Under the pieces are notes generated by a model. That model worked only from the letters and a program-made list of their open reading frames with translations, was not told the origin of the DNA and made no database searches. Of a DNA stretch of 64,000 bases, positions 41,237 to 48,599 are shown piece by piece. Location of the stretch: positions 2,170,001 through 2,234,000 of the forward strand of contig NZ_JACCBU010000001.1 of assembly GCF_013407955.1 (NCBI RefSeq), read 5' to 3'. The stretch is from Microlunatus parietis. Its GTDB lineage: Bacteria > Actinomycetota > Actinomycetes > Propionibacteriales > Propionibacteriaceae. The stretch's first letter is position 1; the number at the start of each line of letters is the position of its first letter. Both the position numbers and the translations under genes were made by a program.

Positions 41237-42008
41237 TCAACAACTCGAGACCGCGCTGCGTGACCTCGGCGGTCGGGTACGGGTCGAGCCGGTCCCCGAG
41301 GATCTCGCCGAGCGGGTGCTGGCCCGGATCCCGGACCGGAAGCAGCATCCGGTCCGGCGGTTCCTGCGCCGACTGGTGATCGACGTCCGGGCCCGGCGTC
41401 GGCTGATCGCGGTGATCATCGCCGCCCTGATCGCCGGACTGCTGCTGGCCAGCCCGGTCCGCGCGGCAGTGATCGAATGGCTGCGGGTCGGCGGCATCGC
41501 CTTCCGGTCCGCGCCGGCCCCCTCCCCCAGCTCCGCCGGGACGCCGGCCCGTCCGGGCGGGCCGATCATGATCGAGGTCGCGGACGTCGAGGCGGCCAGG
41601 ACCATGATCGACTTCCCGATCGGGCTGCCGGCCGGGCTCGGCCCGCCGACCCGGGTCGCAGTCTCGCAGGACCGCCGGGTGGTCGAACTGGAGTTCGAGA
41701 CCGAGCAGGGCCAGGTCCTGCTGTCCGAGTTCGACGGCAGCATGATCGTCTTCGTGAAACGGAACTGGGAGCGGCTCACCAAGGTGCAGGTGCACGGCGA
41801 GCTCGCCGTCTGGCTGCCAGAGTCGCACACGATCTCGTACGTGGATCCCGCCGGGGTCGAGCACACCGACGCGGCCCGCCGGTCCGGTCCGTCGCTCGCC
41901 TTCGAGACCATCCCCGACGGCACCGGCCGGACGATCACGGCCCGAATCGAAGGTGACCTTGATCAGGAGCGTGCCGTCGAGCTCGCCGAATCGCTCACGT
42001 TCCCCTGA
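41229..42008 (+). CDS. Single-pass membrane protein, probable anti-sigma factor
   Basis: A 259-residue protein: cytosolic segment (1-60), basic stretch RRFLRRLVIDVRARRR, one transmembrane helix (LIAVIIAALIAGLLLASPV) and an external domain of about 170 residues (IMIEVADVEAARTMIDFPIGLPAGLGPPTRVAV, VWLPESHTISYVDPAGV) that resembles DUF4367-type outer domains. It has no zinc-finger HxxxCxxC motif, so it is not a ZAS anti-sigma, but overlap with the ECF gene and its topology support an anti-sigma or signal-sensing role. ATG 41229 has GGAGGTGAGC upstream inside the sigma gene. Its end overlaps the convergent reductase gene by 46 bases. Confidence 0.68.
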   Translation: MNDQQLETALRDLGGRVRVEPVPEDLAERVLARIPDRKQHPVRRFLRRLVIDVRARRRLIAVIIAALIAGLLLASPVRAAVIEWLRVGGIAFRSAPAPSPSSAGTPARPGGPIMIEVADVEAARTMIDFPIGLPAGLGPPTRVAVSQDRRVVELEFETEQGQVLLSEFDGSMIVFVKRNWERLTKVQVHGELAVWLPESHTISYVDPAGVEHTDAARRSGPSLAFETIPDGTGRTITARIEGDLDQERAVELAESLTFP

Positions 42009-42568
42009 TCCGCGACCTCGTACCGCAGCAGGGCCACGACACCCAGCGCCTCGGCCGATACCAGCCGCAGCTCACGCCGGGGAACGTTCGGACCGAACAG
42101 CCGCCGTCCGGCGCCGGCGGCGGCCGGGAAGATCAACACCCGGTACTCGTCGACGAGATCATGGTCCGCCAGCGCCGCCGCAAGGCCAATGCTGCCGATC
42201 ACGATCACGTCGTGACGCTCCCGCAGCGCCCGGACCGACCCGATCAGGTCGTCCTTGATCAACTCGGAGTTGGCCCAGGCAGTGACGTCGGTCAGGGTGC
42301 GCGACGCGACGTACTTCCGGGCCCGGTTCATCCGCACGGCGTACGGATCCGTCCGGCTCGGCCAACGACGGCTGAACAGCTGCCAGGTGGCCCGGCCGAA
42401 CAGCAGGGCACCGGTCTCCAGTTTGTCGCCCAGCCGGAACTTGTCGTCGGCGACGGCTGCCCGGCCGGTCCGGAGCGCCCAGCCGCCGAAGGGGGTGCCG
42501 TCCGATCCGTCCGGATCCTCGACGACGCCGTCCACGGTGCTGAACTTGATGACGATGACGCGGTTCAT
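41963..42568 (-). CDS. Dihydrofolate reductase-family (RibD C-terminal) protein
   Basis: A 201-residue NADPH-binding reductase fold. It starts RVIVIKFSTVDGVVEDPDGSDGTPFGGW, then ALLFGRATWQLFSRRWP, KYVASRTLTDVTAWANSELI, VIVIGSIGLAAALADHDLVDEYRVLIFPAAAGAGRRLF, matching the YyaP/YwjB group of small RibD-like reductases seen widely in actinobacteria. The true substrate is unknown. Divergent from the SnoaL-tailed ECF sigma gene at 42662; such sigma factors are often next to a small redox enzyme they control. It shares its last 46 bases, tail to tail, with the probable anti-sigma gene. Confidence 0.85.
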   Translation of the reverse strand: MNRVIVIKFSTVDGVVEDPDGSDGTPFGGWALRTGRAAVADDKFRLGDKLETGALLFGRATWQLFSRRWPSRTDPYAVRMNRARKYVASRTLTDVTAWANSELIKDDLIGSVRALRERHDVIVIGSIGLAAALADHDLVDEYRVLIFPAAAGAGRRLFGPNVPRRELRLVSAEALGVVALLRYEVADQGNVSDSASSTARS

Positions 42569-42661
42569 GATGATCTTCTCCTCGGTCGGTCGATGAAGTC
42601 ACCGGTACGTACTCGCCGATCACCCGGGACTCATCGCGGCGGCGCGACTAATCTGCCGGGA

Positions 42662-43630
42662 GTGACCGGATCCCTGCTGCGTACGGAGTTCGAGGCGAGC
42701 GTCGAGCCGTACCGGCGCGAGCTGATCGTGTACTGCTACCGGATGCTCGGCTCCTTCAGCGACGCGGAGGACCTGGTCCAGGAGACGCTGCTACGGGCCT
42801 GGCGCGCCCGCGATCGCTACGACGAACAGCGGGCCTCCTGGCGCACCTGGCTCTACCGGATCGCGACCAACGTCTGCCTCACGGCGCTGTCCGGGCGTGC
42901 CCGCCGGCCGTTGCCGTCCGGCCTCGGCCCGGCCGCCGGCGACCCCGACCATCCGCTGGTGCCCGACTTCGAGGTGCCGTGGCTGCAGCCGCTGCCCGAC
43001 CGCGCGCGGAGTGCGGACCCGGCCGAGCACGCCGCCGAGCGGGCCGGGATCCGGCTCGCCTTCGTCGCGGCCCTGCAACGATTGTCGGCCCGGCAGCGGG
43101 CGGTGTTGATCTTGCGGGAGGTGCTGGAGTTCAGTGCCGCGGAGGTCGCCGACCAGCTCGACAGTACGACCGCCGCGGTGAACAGCGCCCTGCAGCGGGC
43201 TCGGGTCGCCCTGGCCTCGGCCGAGCCGGGTCCGGACCTGGCGGAGCCGGACGATCCCGCGGTACGCCGCACGGTCGACCGCTACGTGCGGGCCTTCGAG
43301 GCGGCCGACGTGACCGCCCTGGTCGGCCTGCTCACCGCGGATGTCGTGCTGGAGATGCCGCCGGTCCCGCTCTGGTATGCCGGCGCGGCCGCGTACGGGG
43401 CGTTCATGACGCGGGTTTTCCGCACCCGTGGCACGGACTGGCGGACCCGGCTCGACACCGCGAACGGGCAGCCGGCCCTGGTCGCCTACCGGGCCGGCGA
43501 GGACGGCGTGTTCCGGCTGCACACCCTGCAGGTGCTGAGCGTCATCGACGGCGCCGTCGCGCGCAACGTCGTGTTCCAGGATCCGACGGTCTTCGCCGCC
43601 TTCGACCTCGCGCCCGTCTTCCCCCACTGA
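42662..43630 (+). CDS. ECF sigma factor with C-terminal SnoaL-like domain
   Basis: A 322-residue sigma factor. Region 2 is EPYRRELIVYCYRMLGSFSDAEDLVQETLLRAWRARDRYDEQRASWRTWLYRIATNVCL; region 4 is LQRLSARQRAVLILREVLEFSAAEVADQLDSTTAAVNSALQRARVAL. Residues about 195-322 form a SnoaL-like fold (VDRYVRAFEAADVTALVGLLTADVVLEMPPVPLWYAGAAAYGAFMTRVF), which in this ECF class (SigG/SigJ/ECF41-like) replaces a separate anti-sigma factor and tunes activity. The GTG at 42662 begins MTGSLLRTEFEASVE. A small reductase gene is divergent and a likely target. Confidence 0.9.
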   Translation: MTGSLLRTEFEASVEPYRRELIVYCYRMLGSFSDAEDLVQETLLRAWRARDRYDEQRASWRTWLYRIATNVCLTALSGRARRPLPSGLGPAAGDPDHPLVPDFEVPWLQPLPDRARSADPAEHAAERAGIRLAFVAALQRLSARQRAVLILREVLEFSAAEVADQLDSTTAAVNSALQRARVALASAEPGPDLAEPDDPAVRRTVDRYVRAFEAADVTALVGLLTADVVLEMPPVPLWYAGAAAYGAFMTRVFRTRGTDWRTRLDTANGQPALVAYRAGEDGVFRLHTLQVLSVIDGAVARNVVFQDPTVFAAFDLAPVFPH

Positions 43631-43656
43631 TCACCGGCATGCGAGAGGGTTGCGGC

Positions 43657-44184
43657 ATGGATCGCGACGCTTTGGCCAAGGAGATCGACGCCGTCTGCCG
43701 CCTGCAGGGCACCTTCACGGTGCGGTCGGGACAGATCGTCTCGGAATACTTCGACAAGTACCGGTTCGAGTCCCGGCCCGACCTGCTGCGCCGGGTCGCC
43801 GAGGCGATGGTGCCGTTGCTGCCGCGGGAGACCGAATTGCTCGGCGGGCTCGAGCTCGGCGGCGTGCCGATCGCCACGATGGTGAGCTCGCTGACCGGGC
43901 TGCCGGCCGTGTTCGTCCGCAAGGCGCCGAAGACGTACGGGACTCGGCAGCTGATCGAAGGAGCCGACGTGGCCGGACGGCGGGTCACCCTGATCGAGGA
44001 CGTGATCACCACCGGCGGCGCGGTCCGCGACGGGGCGGCCGGACTGCGCGGCCTCGGCGCGACCGTCGACACCGTGATCTGCGCGATCGACCGGACCGGC
44101 TCCGGCGGCGCTGCCCTGGCCGCCGACGGTGTGGCGATCCGTTCGGTTCTGACCAAGGCGGACCTGGACGCGCTGCGCTCCTGA
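43657..44184 (+). CDS. pyrE: Orotate phosphoribosyltransferase
   Basis: A 175-residue pyrimidine biosynthesis enzyme joining orotate to PRPP. KEIDAVCRLQGTFTVRSGQIVSEYFDKYRFESRPDLL is the orotate-binding N-terminus and VTLIEDVITTGGAVRDGAAGLRGLG is the PRPP motif. GLPAVFVRKAPKTYGTRQLIEGADVAGRRV contains the flexible catalytic loop. The length is typical of short OPRTases. The ATG at 43657 has GAGAGGG seven bases upstream; ATG 43639 is less likely. No other pyr genes are nearby, so it is an isolated copy or lies in a dispersed pathway. Confidence 0.9.
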   Translation: MDRDALAKEIDAVCRLQGTFTVRSGQIVSEYFDKYRFESRPDLLRRVAEAMVPLLPRETELLGGLELGGVPIATMVSSLTGLPAVFVRKAPKTYGTRQLIEGADVAGRRVTLIEDVITTGGAVRDGAAGLRGLGATVDTVICAIDRTGSGGAALAADGVAIRSVLTKADLDALRS

Positions 44185-44259
44185 TCGGCGACTCCAGAAG
44201 CCGTCGACCTCCTGGCTGCACCCGGTGATCAAGGGCGAGTCACGGTTTCGATCAGACTA

Positions 44260-44288
44260 TTGACAACCCTTAGTAAAAGGGCATTGAA
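44260..44288 (+). promoter_or_regulatory. Promoter and operator of the sugar-transport/beta-galactosidase operon
   Basis: TTGACA (44260-44265), 17-nt spacer, ATTGAA (44283-44288). The spacer contains the inverted repeat CCCTTAGTAAAAGGG (44267-44281), well placed for a repressor, plausibly the ROK protein encoded at the end of the operon. Confidence 0.6.
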
Positions 44289-44357
44289 TCAACCCCAGCC
44301 GCGACCCCGGCAGGGGGCCGCGACGTCGATACCGCAGACACAGTGAGGTGATTGCGT

Positions 44358-45335
44358 ATGGCAGTGCTGCCATCCCAGCCAGGGCTGGACCTGCCAGCCC
44401 GACCGGGCGGCAAACAGAGCAAGGCATCCTTCCGGCGCGGCATGCGGCACAGCAGGATGCTGCTGCTGATGTGCCTGCCGGCGATCGCGTTCTTCACGGT
44501 GTTCGCCTACGCACCGATGCCCGGGGCCTGGATCGCGTTCACCAACTTCAACTACCGCGACGGCATCTTCGGCAGCCCGTTCGTGGGCCTGCGCAACTTC
44601 GAGTTCTTGATCAAGTCCGGCCAGCTCTGGCTGCTGACCAAGAACACGATCTTGTACAACCTGGCGTTCATCATCATCGGCAACATCCTGCAGATCACGC
44701 TCGCGATCATGCTCAATGAGATCCGCTCGCGGTATTTCAAGAAGGTCAGCCAGGCGATGATGTTCCTGCCGTACTTCGTGTCCGTGGTGTTGATCGGCGT
44801 GATCGCGTTCAACCTGCTGAACTACGAAACCGGGACGGTCAACACCTTGATCGTCCAGGCCGGCGGCGACCCGCTCAAGCTCTACAGCATGGCCGGGGTC
44901 TGGCCGTTCATCATCATCATGGCGCACGTCTGGCAGAGCACCGGCTACGGCTCGATCGTCTATTTCGCGGCGATCATGGGCCTGGACCAGTCGATGTTCG
45001 AGGCGGCCGCGATCGACGGCGCGTCGGCCTGGCAGCGAATCGTCCACATCATCCTGCCCAGCCTCAAGCCGACGTTCTTCATACTGCTGCTGTTCTCGCT
45101 GGGCGGGATCATGCACGGCAACTTCGGCCTGTTCTGGAACCTGGTCGGCAACAACGCCCAGCTCTACGCGTCGACCGACATCATCGAGACCGCCGTCTAC
45201 CGGATGCTGCTGTCGCAGAACAACTTCACCTCGTCCACGGCAGTCGGCCTCTACCAGTCCCTGTTCGGATTCGTCCTGATCCTGGTCGTCAACGGGATCA
45301 TGCGCCGGATCAATCCCGACTACGCACTCTTCTGA
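44358..45335 (+). CDS. Sugar ABC transporter permease (LplB type)
   Basis: A 325-residue inner-membrane permease. A cytosolic N-terminus is followed by six helices, with LLLMCLPAIAFFTVFAYAPMPGAWIAFTNFNYRDG typical of the LplB/UgpA group. The EAA loop EAAAIDGASAWQRIVHIILPSLKP, which docks the ATPase, is clear. ATG 44358 has GAGGTG seven bases upstream; the preceding in-frame TTG is disregarded. It pairs with the LplC-type permease starting six bases after its stop and with the lipoprotein at 46334. No ATPase gene is in the cluster, so a shared MsiK/MsmK-like ATPase probably serves it. Confidence 0.92.
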   Translation: MAVLPSQPGLDLPARPGGKQSKASFRRGMRHSRMLLLMCLPAIAFFTVFAYAPMPGAWIAFTNFNYRDGIFGSPFVGLRNFEFLIKSGQLWLLTKNTILYNLAFIIIGNILQITLAIMLNEIRSRYFKKVSQAMMFLPYFVSVVLIGVIAFNLLNYETGTVNTLIVQAGGDPLKLYSMAGVWPFIIIMAHVWQSTGYGSIVYFAAIMGLDQSMFEAAAIDGASAWQRIVHIILPSLKPTFFILLLFSLGGIMHGNFGLFWNLVGNNAQLYASTDIIETAVYRMLLSQNNFTSSTAVGLYQSLFGFVLILVVNGIMRRINPDYALF

Positions 45336-45341
45336 GGGGCG

Positions 45342-46298
45342 ATGATGACCGTTCAAACCTCGACGAAACCGTTGCAGTCGGCCCGCACGGACCGCCCGGC
45401 GAAGCCGCGGAAGGTCAAGCTCGACAGCAGCGAAGCGGTGCTCCGCGCGATCTCCTACCTCGTGGTCTCGCTGTTCGCCCTGATGTGCGTGCTGCCGTTC
45501 ATCCTGATCGTCTCCGCCTCCTTCTCGGAGGAGTCCAAGATCGTCGAGCACGGCTTCAGCCTGCTGCCGCAGGGGTTCTCGACCGCCGCGTACGAGTTGA
45601 TCTTCAGCTCGCCGCGGCAGATCATCGGCTCCTATGTGGTGACGATCGTCATGACGGTGTCCGGCGTGGCGATCGGGCTGGCGATCACCTCGATGACCGG
45701 CTATGCCCTGCAGCGCAAGGACTTCCCGCTGCGCAACTACACCGCCTTCTTCATCTACTTCACCACCCTGTTCTCCGCCGGCCTGGCTCCGACCTATCTC
45801 TGGATCGCCCGGACGCTCGGCCTGCGGGGCAACTATCTCGCGGTGTTCCTGCAGCTGCTGCTGTCGCCGTGGCTGATCATCCTGATGAAGAACTTCGCCC
45901 GCTCCGTGCCGTACGAGGTGATCGAGTCCGGCAAGATCGACGGCGCCGGCGACTTCAGGATCTTCGCCCAACTGGTGCTGCCGATGCTCAAGCCGGCGTT
46001 GGCCACCATCGGGCTCTTCACCGCACTCGCCTACTGGAACGAGTGGTATCTGTCGTCGCTGTATCTCGGCAGCACGGTCGAGTTCCCGCCGCTGCAGTAC
46101 CACCTCTACAACATCATCAACACCGCCAATGCGCTGCGCAATTCGGTGGCCGGCTCCAATGTGACGATCACCGATCTGCCCAGCAACACCCTGAAGATGG
46201 CCAGCGCCGTCGTGGCCACCGGCCCGATCATCCTGGTCTATCCGTTCGTCCAGAAGTACTTCGTCAGCGGCATCACCGTGGGTGCTGTCAAGGGCTGA
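45342..46298 (+). CDS. Sugar ABC transporter permease (LplC/YtcP type)
   Basis: A 318-residue permease and partner of the preceding gene. It has six helices (LVVSLFALMCVLPFILIVSASFS, VVTIVMTVSGVAIGLAITSMTGYAL and others), the LplC-type LFSAGLAPTYLWIARTLGLRGNYLAVFL region and the EAA loop VIESGKIDGAGDFRIFAQLVLPMLKPALATIG. It ends KYFVSGITVGAVKG, the usual C-terminus of this subfamily. ATG 45342 is used; the second ATG is the next codon. The LplB/LplC type often imports oligosaccharides from plant polymers, which fits the GH2 gene in this operon. Confidence 0.92.
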   Translation: MMTVQTSTKPLQSARTDRPAKPRKVKLDSSEAVLRAISYLVVSLFALMCVLPFILIVSASFSEESKIVEHGFSLLPQGFSTAAYELIFSSPRQIIGSYVVTIVMTVSGVAIGLAITSMTGYALQRKDFPLRNYTAFFIYFTTLFSAGLAPTYLWIARTLGLRGNYLAVFLQLLLSPWLIILMKNFARSVPYEVIESGKIDGAGDFRIFAQLVLPMLKPALATIGLFTALAYWNEWYLSSLYLGSTVEFPPLQYHLYNIINTANALRNSVAGSNVTITDLPSNTLKMASAVVATGPIILVYPFVQKYFVSGITVGAVKG

Positions 46299-46333
46299 GG
46301 CTGTCGCCCCCCTTGTTGATCGAAAGGAATACG

Positions 46334-47896
46334 ATGACCGGCTCCTCCCTCTCCCGTCGTACCGTGATGGGCCTGGCCCTGGCGGCCGGCGCCACCGGCC
46401 TGGCCGCCTGCACCTCGCCGTCGGACGGCAACTCCGACGGCGCACCGACCAAGATCACCATGCTCGTCCTCGGCGACAAGCCGACCAACGGCCGGCTCGA
46501 GAAGATGCTCGCCAAGCTCAACGGGCTGCTCACCGAGAAGGCCAACGCGACCCTGGAACTCTTCTACGTCGAATGGGCCGACTGGCAGACCCAGTACAAC
46601 GTCCAGCTGCTGTCCGGTGACTCCAAGATCGACTTGATCACCACGGCCACGGACTGGCTGTTCGCGTACGAGAACGCGCAGAAGGGCGCCTTCCTCGCCC
46701 TCGACGAGGAACTGCTCACGTCCAACGCCCCGAAGACCTGGGAGGGCGTCGGATCCCGCGGCAACTGGGAGGTCTGCAAGGGCGCCGACGGGCAGATCTA
46801 CTTCATCCCCGAGGACAACTTCACCCAGTGGACGAACCACGGCTACTTCTACCGCGGTGACTGGGCGAAGTCGGCCGGTGTCCCGGACGGCACGATCACC
46901 CAGTTCGAACAATTCACCCAGTACTTCAGCTGGGTGAAACAGAACAAGAAGAAGGCCTACCCGTGGGACGTGGCCGGGTCCAACACCACGGCGTTGACCG
47001 GCTATCTGCAGAGCAAGACCGACGGCCAGACGCTCCAACAGATCAGCGCCGGAAACTACTACCCGTTCCAGACCACCAAGGCCGCCCCGTTCACGGTCGG
47101 CTCATGGTTCATGGATTCGCCGCAGTTGATCGAGGCCGCCAATCTGGCGAAGCAGTGGAACGAGATCGGCGTCTGGCGCGAGGATGCGCTCAATTATGAC
47201 GGCGACACCCGGGAGGCGCTCTATGCCGGCCTGTCCGGAGCCGACCAGCACCACACGCAGACCTATGTCGGCGGGATCTGGTACAACCTGTCCACCCGGC
47301 AGAAGGGCTCCGATCCCAAGATGTACTGGTTCGGCCAGGAGAACAAGAACATCTTCCGTGATCTCAAGACCCACGGCGCGATGGCGGTGAGCGCCAATTC
47401 CAAGAACCCGGAGAAGGCGCTGCAGGTCTACGAACTCATCCGTAACGACGAGGAGTGCTACCGGCTGCTGAACTTCGGCATCGAGGGTTCCGACTACGTC
47501 ATGAAGGACGGGAAACTCGCCTACCCGGATGGGTACGACCCGTCCACGGACGGCCTCGGCGCCAACTTCTGGGGCGGCCGGATGGACGAGTTCGAGCCGC
47601 CACGGCTGGCCGACCATCCGGAGAAGGAAGCGATCTTCGGCCAGCTCGAGGGGATGTCGACGGACTACCCGTATTCGACGCTGTTGATCAACAAGGACAT
47701 GATCGACCCGGGTCTCGCGGCGATGGGCTCGGTGCTGTCGCGCTTCATCCCGCAGCTGCAGTACGGCAAGGCCAAGGACCCCGCGGCCATGATCGACGAG
47801 ATGCGCAAGGAGCTGGCCACCGCCGGCTACGAGGACGTCAAGCAGTCGATCCAGCAGGACATGGACAAGTGGGCCAGTGAGAAGGGCCTGAAGTAG
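46334..47896 (+). CDS. Extracellular sugar-binding lipoprotein (DUF3502-type)
   Basis: A 520-residue substrate-binding protein of the LplBC importer. The signal peptide SRRTVMGLALAAGATGLAAC ends at lipobox Cys26; the twin Arg suggests Tat export. The mature part has the type I binding fold (ITMLVLGDKPTNGRLEKMLAKLNGLL, ELFYVEWADWQTQYNVQLLSGDSKIDLITTATDW, NWEVCKGADGQIYFIPED) and a C-terminal DUF3502-like region (EKALQVYELIRNDEECYRLLNFGIEG). The many Trp and Tyr residues fit carbohydrate stacking. The ATG at 46334 follows GAAAGGAAT. The ligand is probably a galactoside or similar oligosaccharide, from context only. Confidence 0.9.
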   Translation: MTGSSLSRRTVMGLALAAGATGLAACTSPSDGNSDGAPTKITMLVLGDKPTNGRLEKMLAKLNGLLTEKANATLELFYVEWADWQTQYNVQLLSGDSKIDLITTATDWLFAYENAQKGAFLALDEELLTSNAPKTWEGVGSRGNWEVCKGADGQIYFIPEDNFTQWTNHGYFYRGDWAKSAGVPDGTITQFEQFTQYFSWVKQNKKKAYPWDVAGSNTTALTGYLQSKTDGQTLQQISAGNYYPFQTTKAAPFTVGSWFMDSPQLIEAANLAKQWNEIGVWREDALNYDGDTREALYAGLSGADQHHTQTYVGGIWYNLSTRQKGSDPKMYWFGQENKNIFRDLKTHGAMAVSANSKNPEKALQVYELIRNDEECYRLLNFGIEGSDYVMKDGKLAYPDGYDPSTDGLGANFWGGRMDEFEPPRLADHPEKEAIFGQLEGMSTDYPYSTLLINKDMIDPGLAAMGSVLSRFIPQLQYGKAKDPAAMIDEMRKELATAGYEDVKQSIQQDMDKWASEKGLK

Positions 47897-47932
47897 CCGG
47901 ACGGTCGCACGACGAACAGCGGGAGCAGCACA

Positions 47933-48565
47933 GTGATCACGATCTTCAGCGAGAACTCGCCGGCCATGAGGTTCCTGTCGAAGCTGGCCGACCTGATGGT
48001 GCTGAACCTGCTGTTCGTGGCGACCTCGCTCCCGCTGATCACCCTGGGCGCCTCCCTCACCGCCCTCAACGCGACGGCGATCAGCCTGGTCACCGGCCGC
48101 TACGACTCGATCCCGAGGACGTACCTCGGCGCGTTCCGGAGCAACTTCCGCCGGGGTACGCTGCTCGGCCTGGTGGCGCTGGGGCTGATCGCGGTCGTGG
48201 CGGCCTGGTATGTGGTGATCGACCGGGCCGACGTCGACGCGCTGCTCCGGCTGCTGCTGTTCGCCGCCGTGCTGCTGCTGGCCTACCGGGTGATCGGGAC
48301 GCTGATCTTCCTGTTCCCGTACCAGGCCACGTTCTCCGACTCGTTCGGCCGGGTGATCAACAACGCCCGGCGGATGTCGGCCCGGCATCCGGTGGCAGCG
48401 TTCACCGTCCTGGTGGTGACGGTGCTCCCGATCGTCGTCGGCGTCTACTACCCGCAGGTCTTCGTCTGGGGCATCGTCTGGTTGGCCTTCGGGTTCTCGG
48501 GGATCGCGTTCGTCAACGCCATCGTGCTCGTCAACGTCTTCAAGAAGTACGGCCTCGAGGCCTGA
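47933..48565 (+). CDS. YesL family (DUF624) membrane protein
   Basis: A 210-residue integral membrane protein with five hydrophobic helices. FLSKLADLMVLNLLFVATSLPLITLGASLTALNAT is the DUF624 start, followed by YLGAFRSNFRRGTLLG and YQATFSDSFGRVINNARRMSARHPVAAFTVLVV. YesL proteins accompany LplB/LplC importers and glycoside hydrolases in many Gram-positive bacteria; the function is unproven but an accessory role in transport is assumed. Start GTG 47933, 36 bases after the binding-protein stop. GH2 beta-galactosidase follows. Confidence 0.9.
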   Translation: MITIFSENSPAMRFLSKLADLMVLNLLFVATSLPLITLGASLTALNATAISLVTGRYDSIPRTYLGAFRSNFRRGTLLGLVALGLIAVVAAWYVVIDRADVDALLRLLLFAAVLLLAYRVIGTLIFLFPYQATFSDSFGRVINNARRMSARHPVAAFTVLVVTVLPIVVGVYYPQVFVWGIVWLAFGFSGIAFVNAIVLVNVFKKYGLEA

Positions 48566-48599
48566 CCTCGGCCTGGATCCGTACGAGGAAAGGGATCGC

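Noticed and set aside
44289..46445. 718-codon minus-strand frame opposite the permease genes
   Set aside because: Asp/Arg/His/Gln-rich composition typical of an antisense shadow; the plus strand holds two clear ABC permeases.
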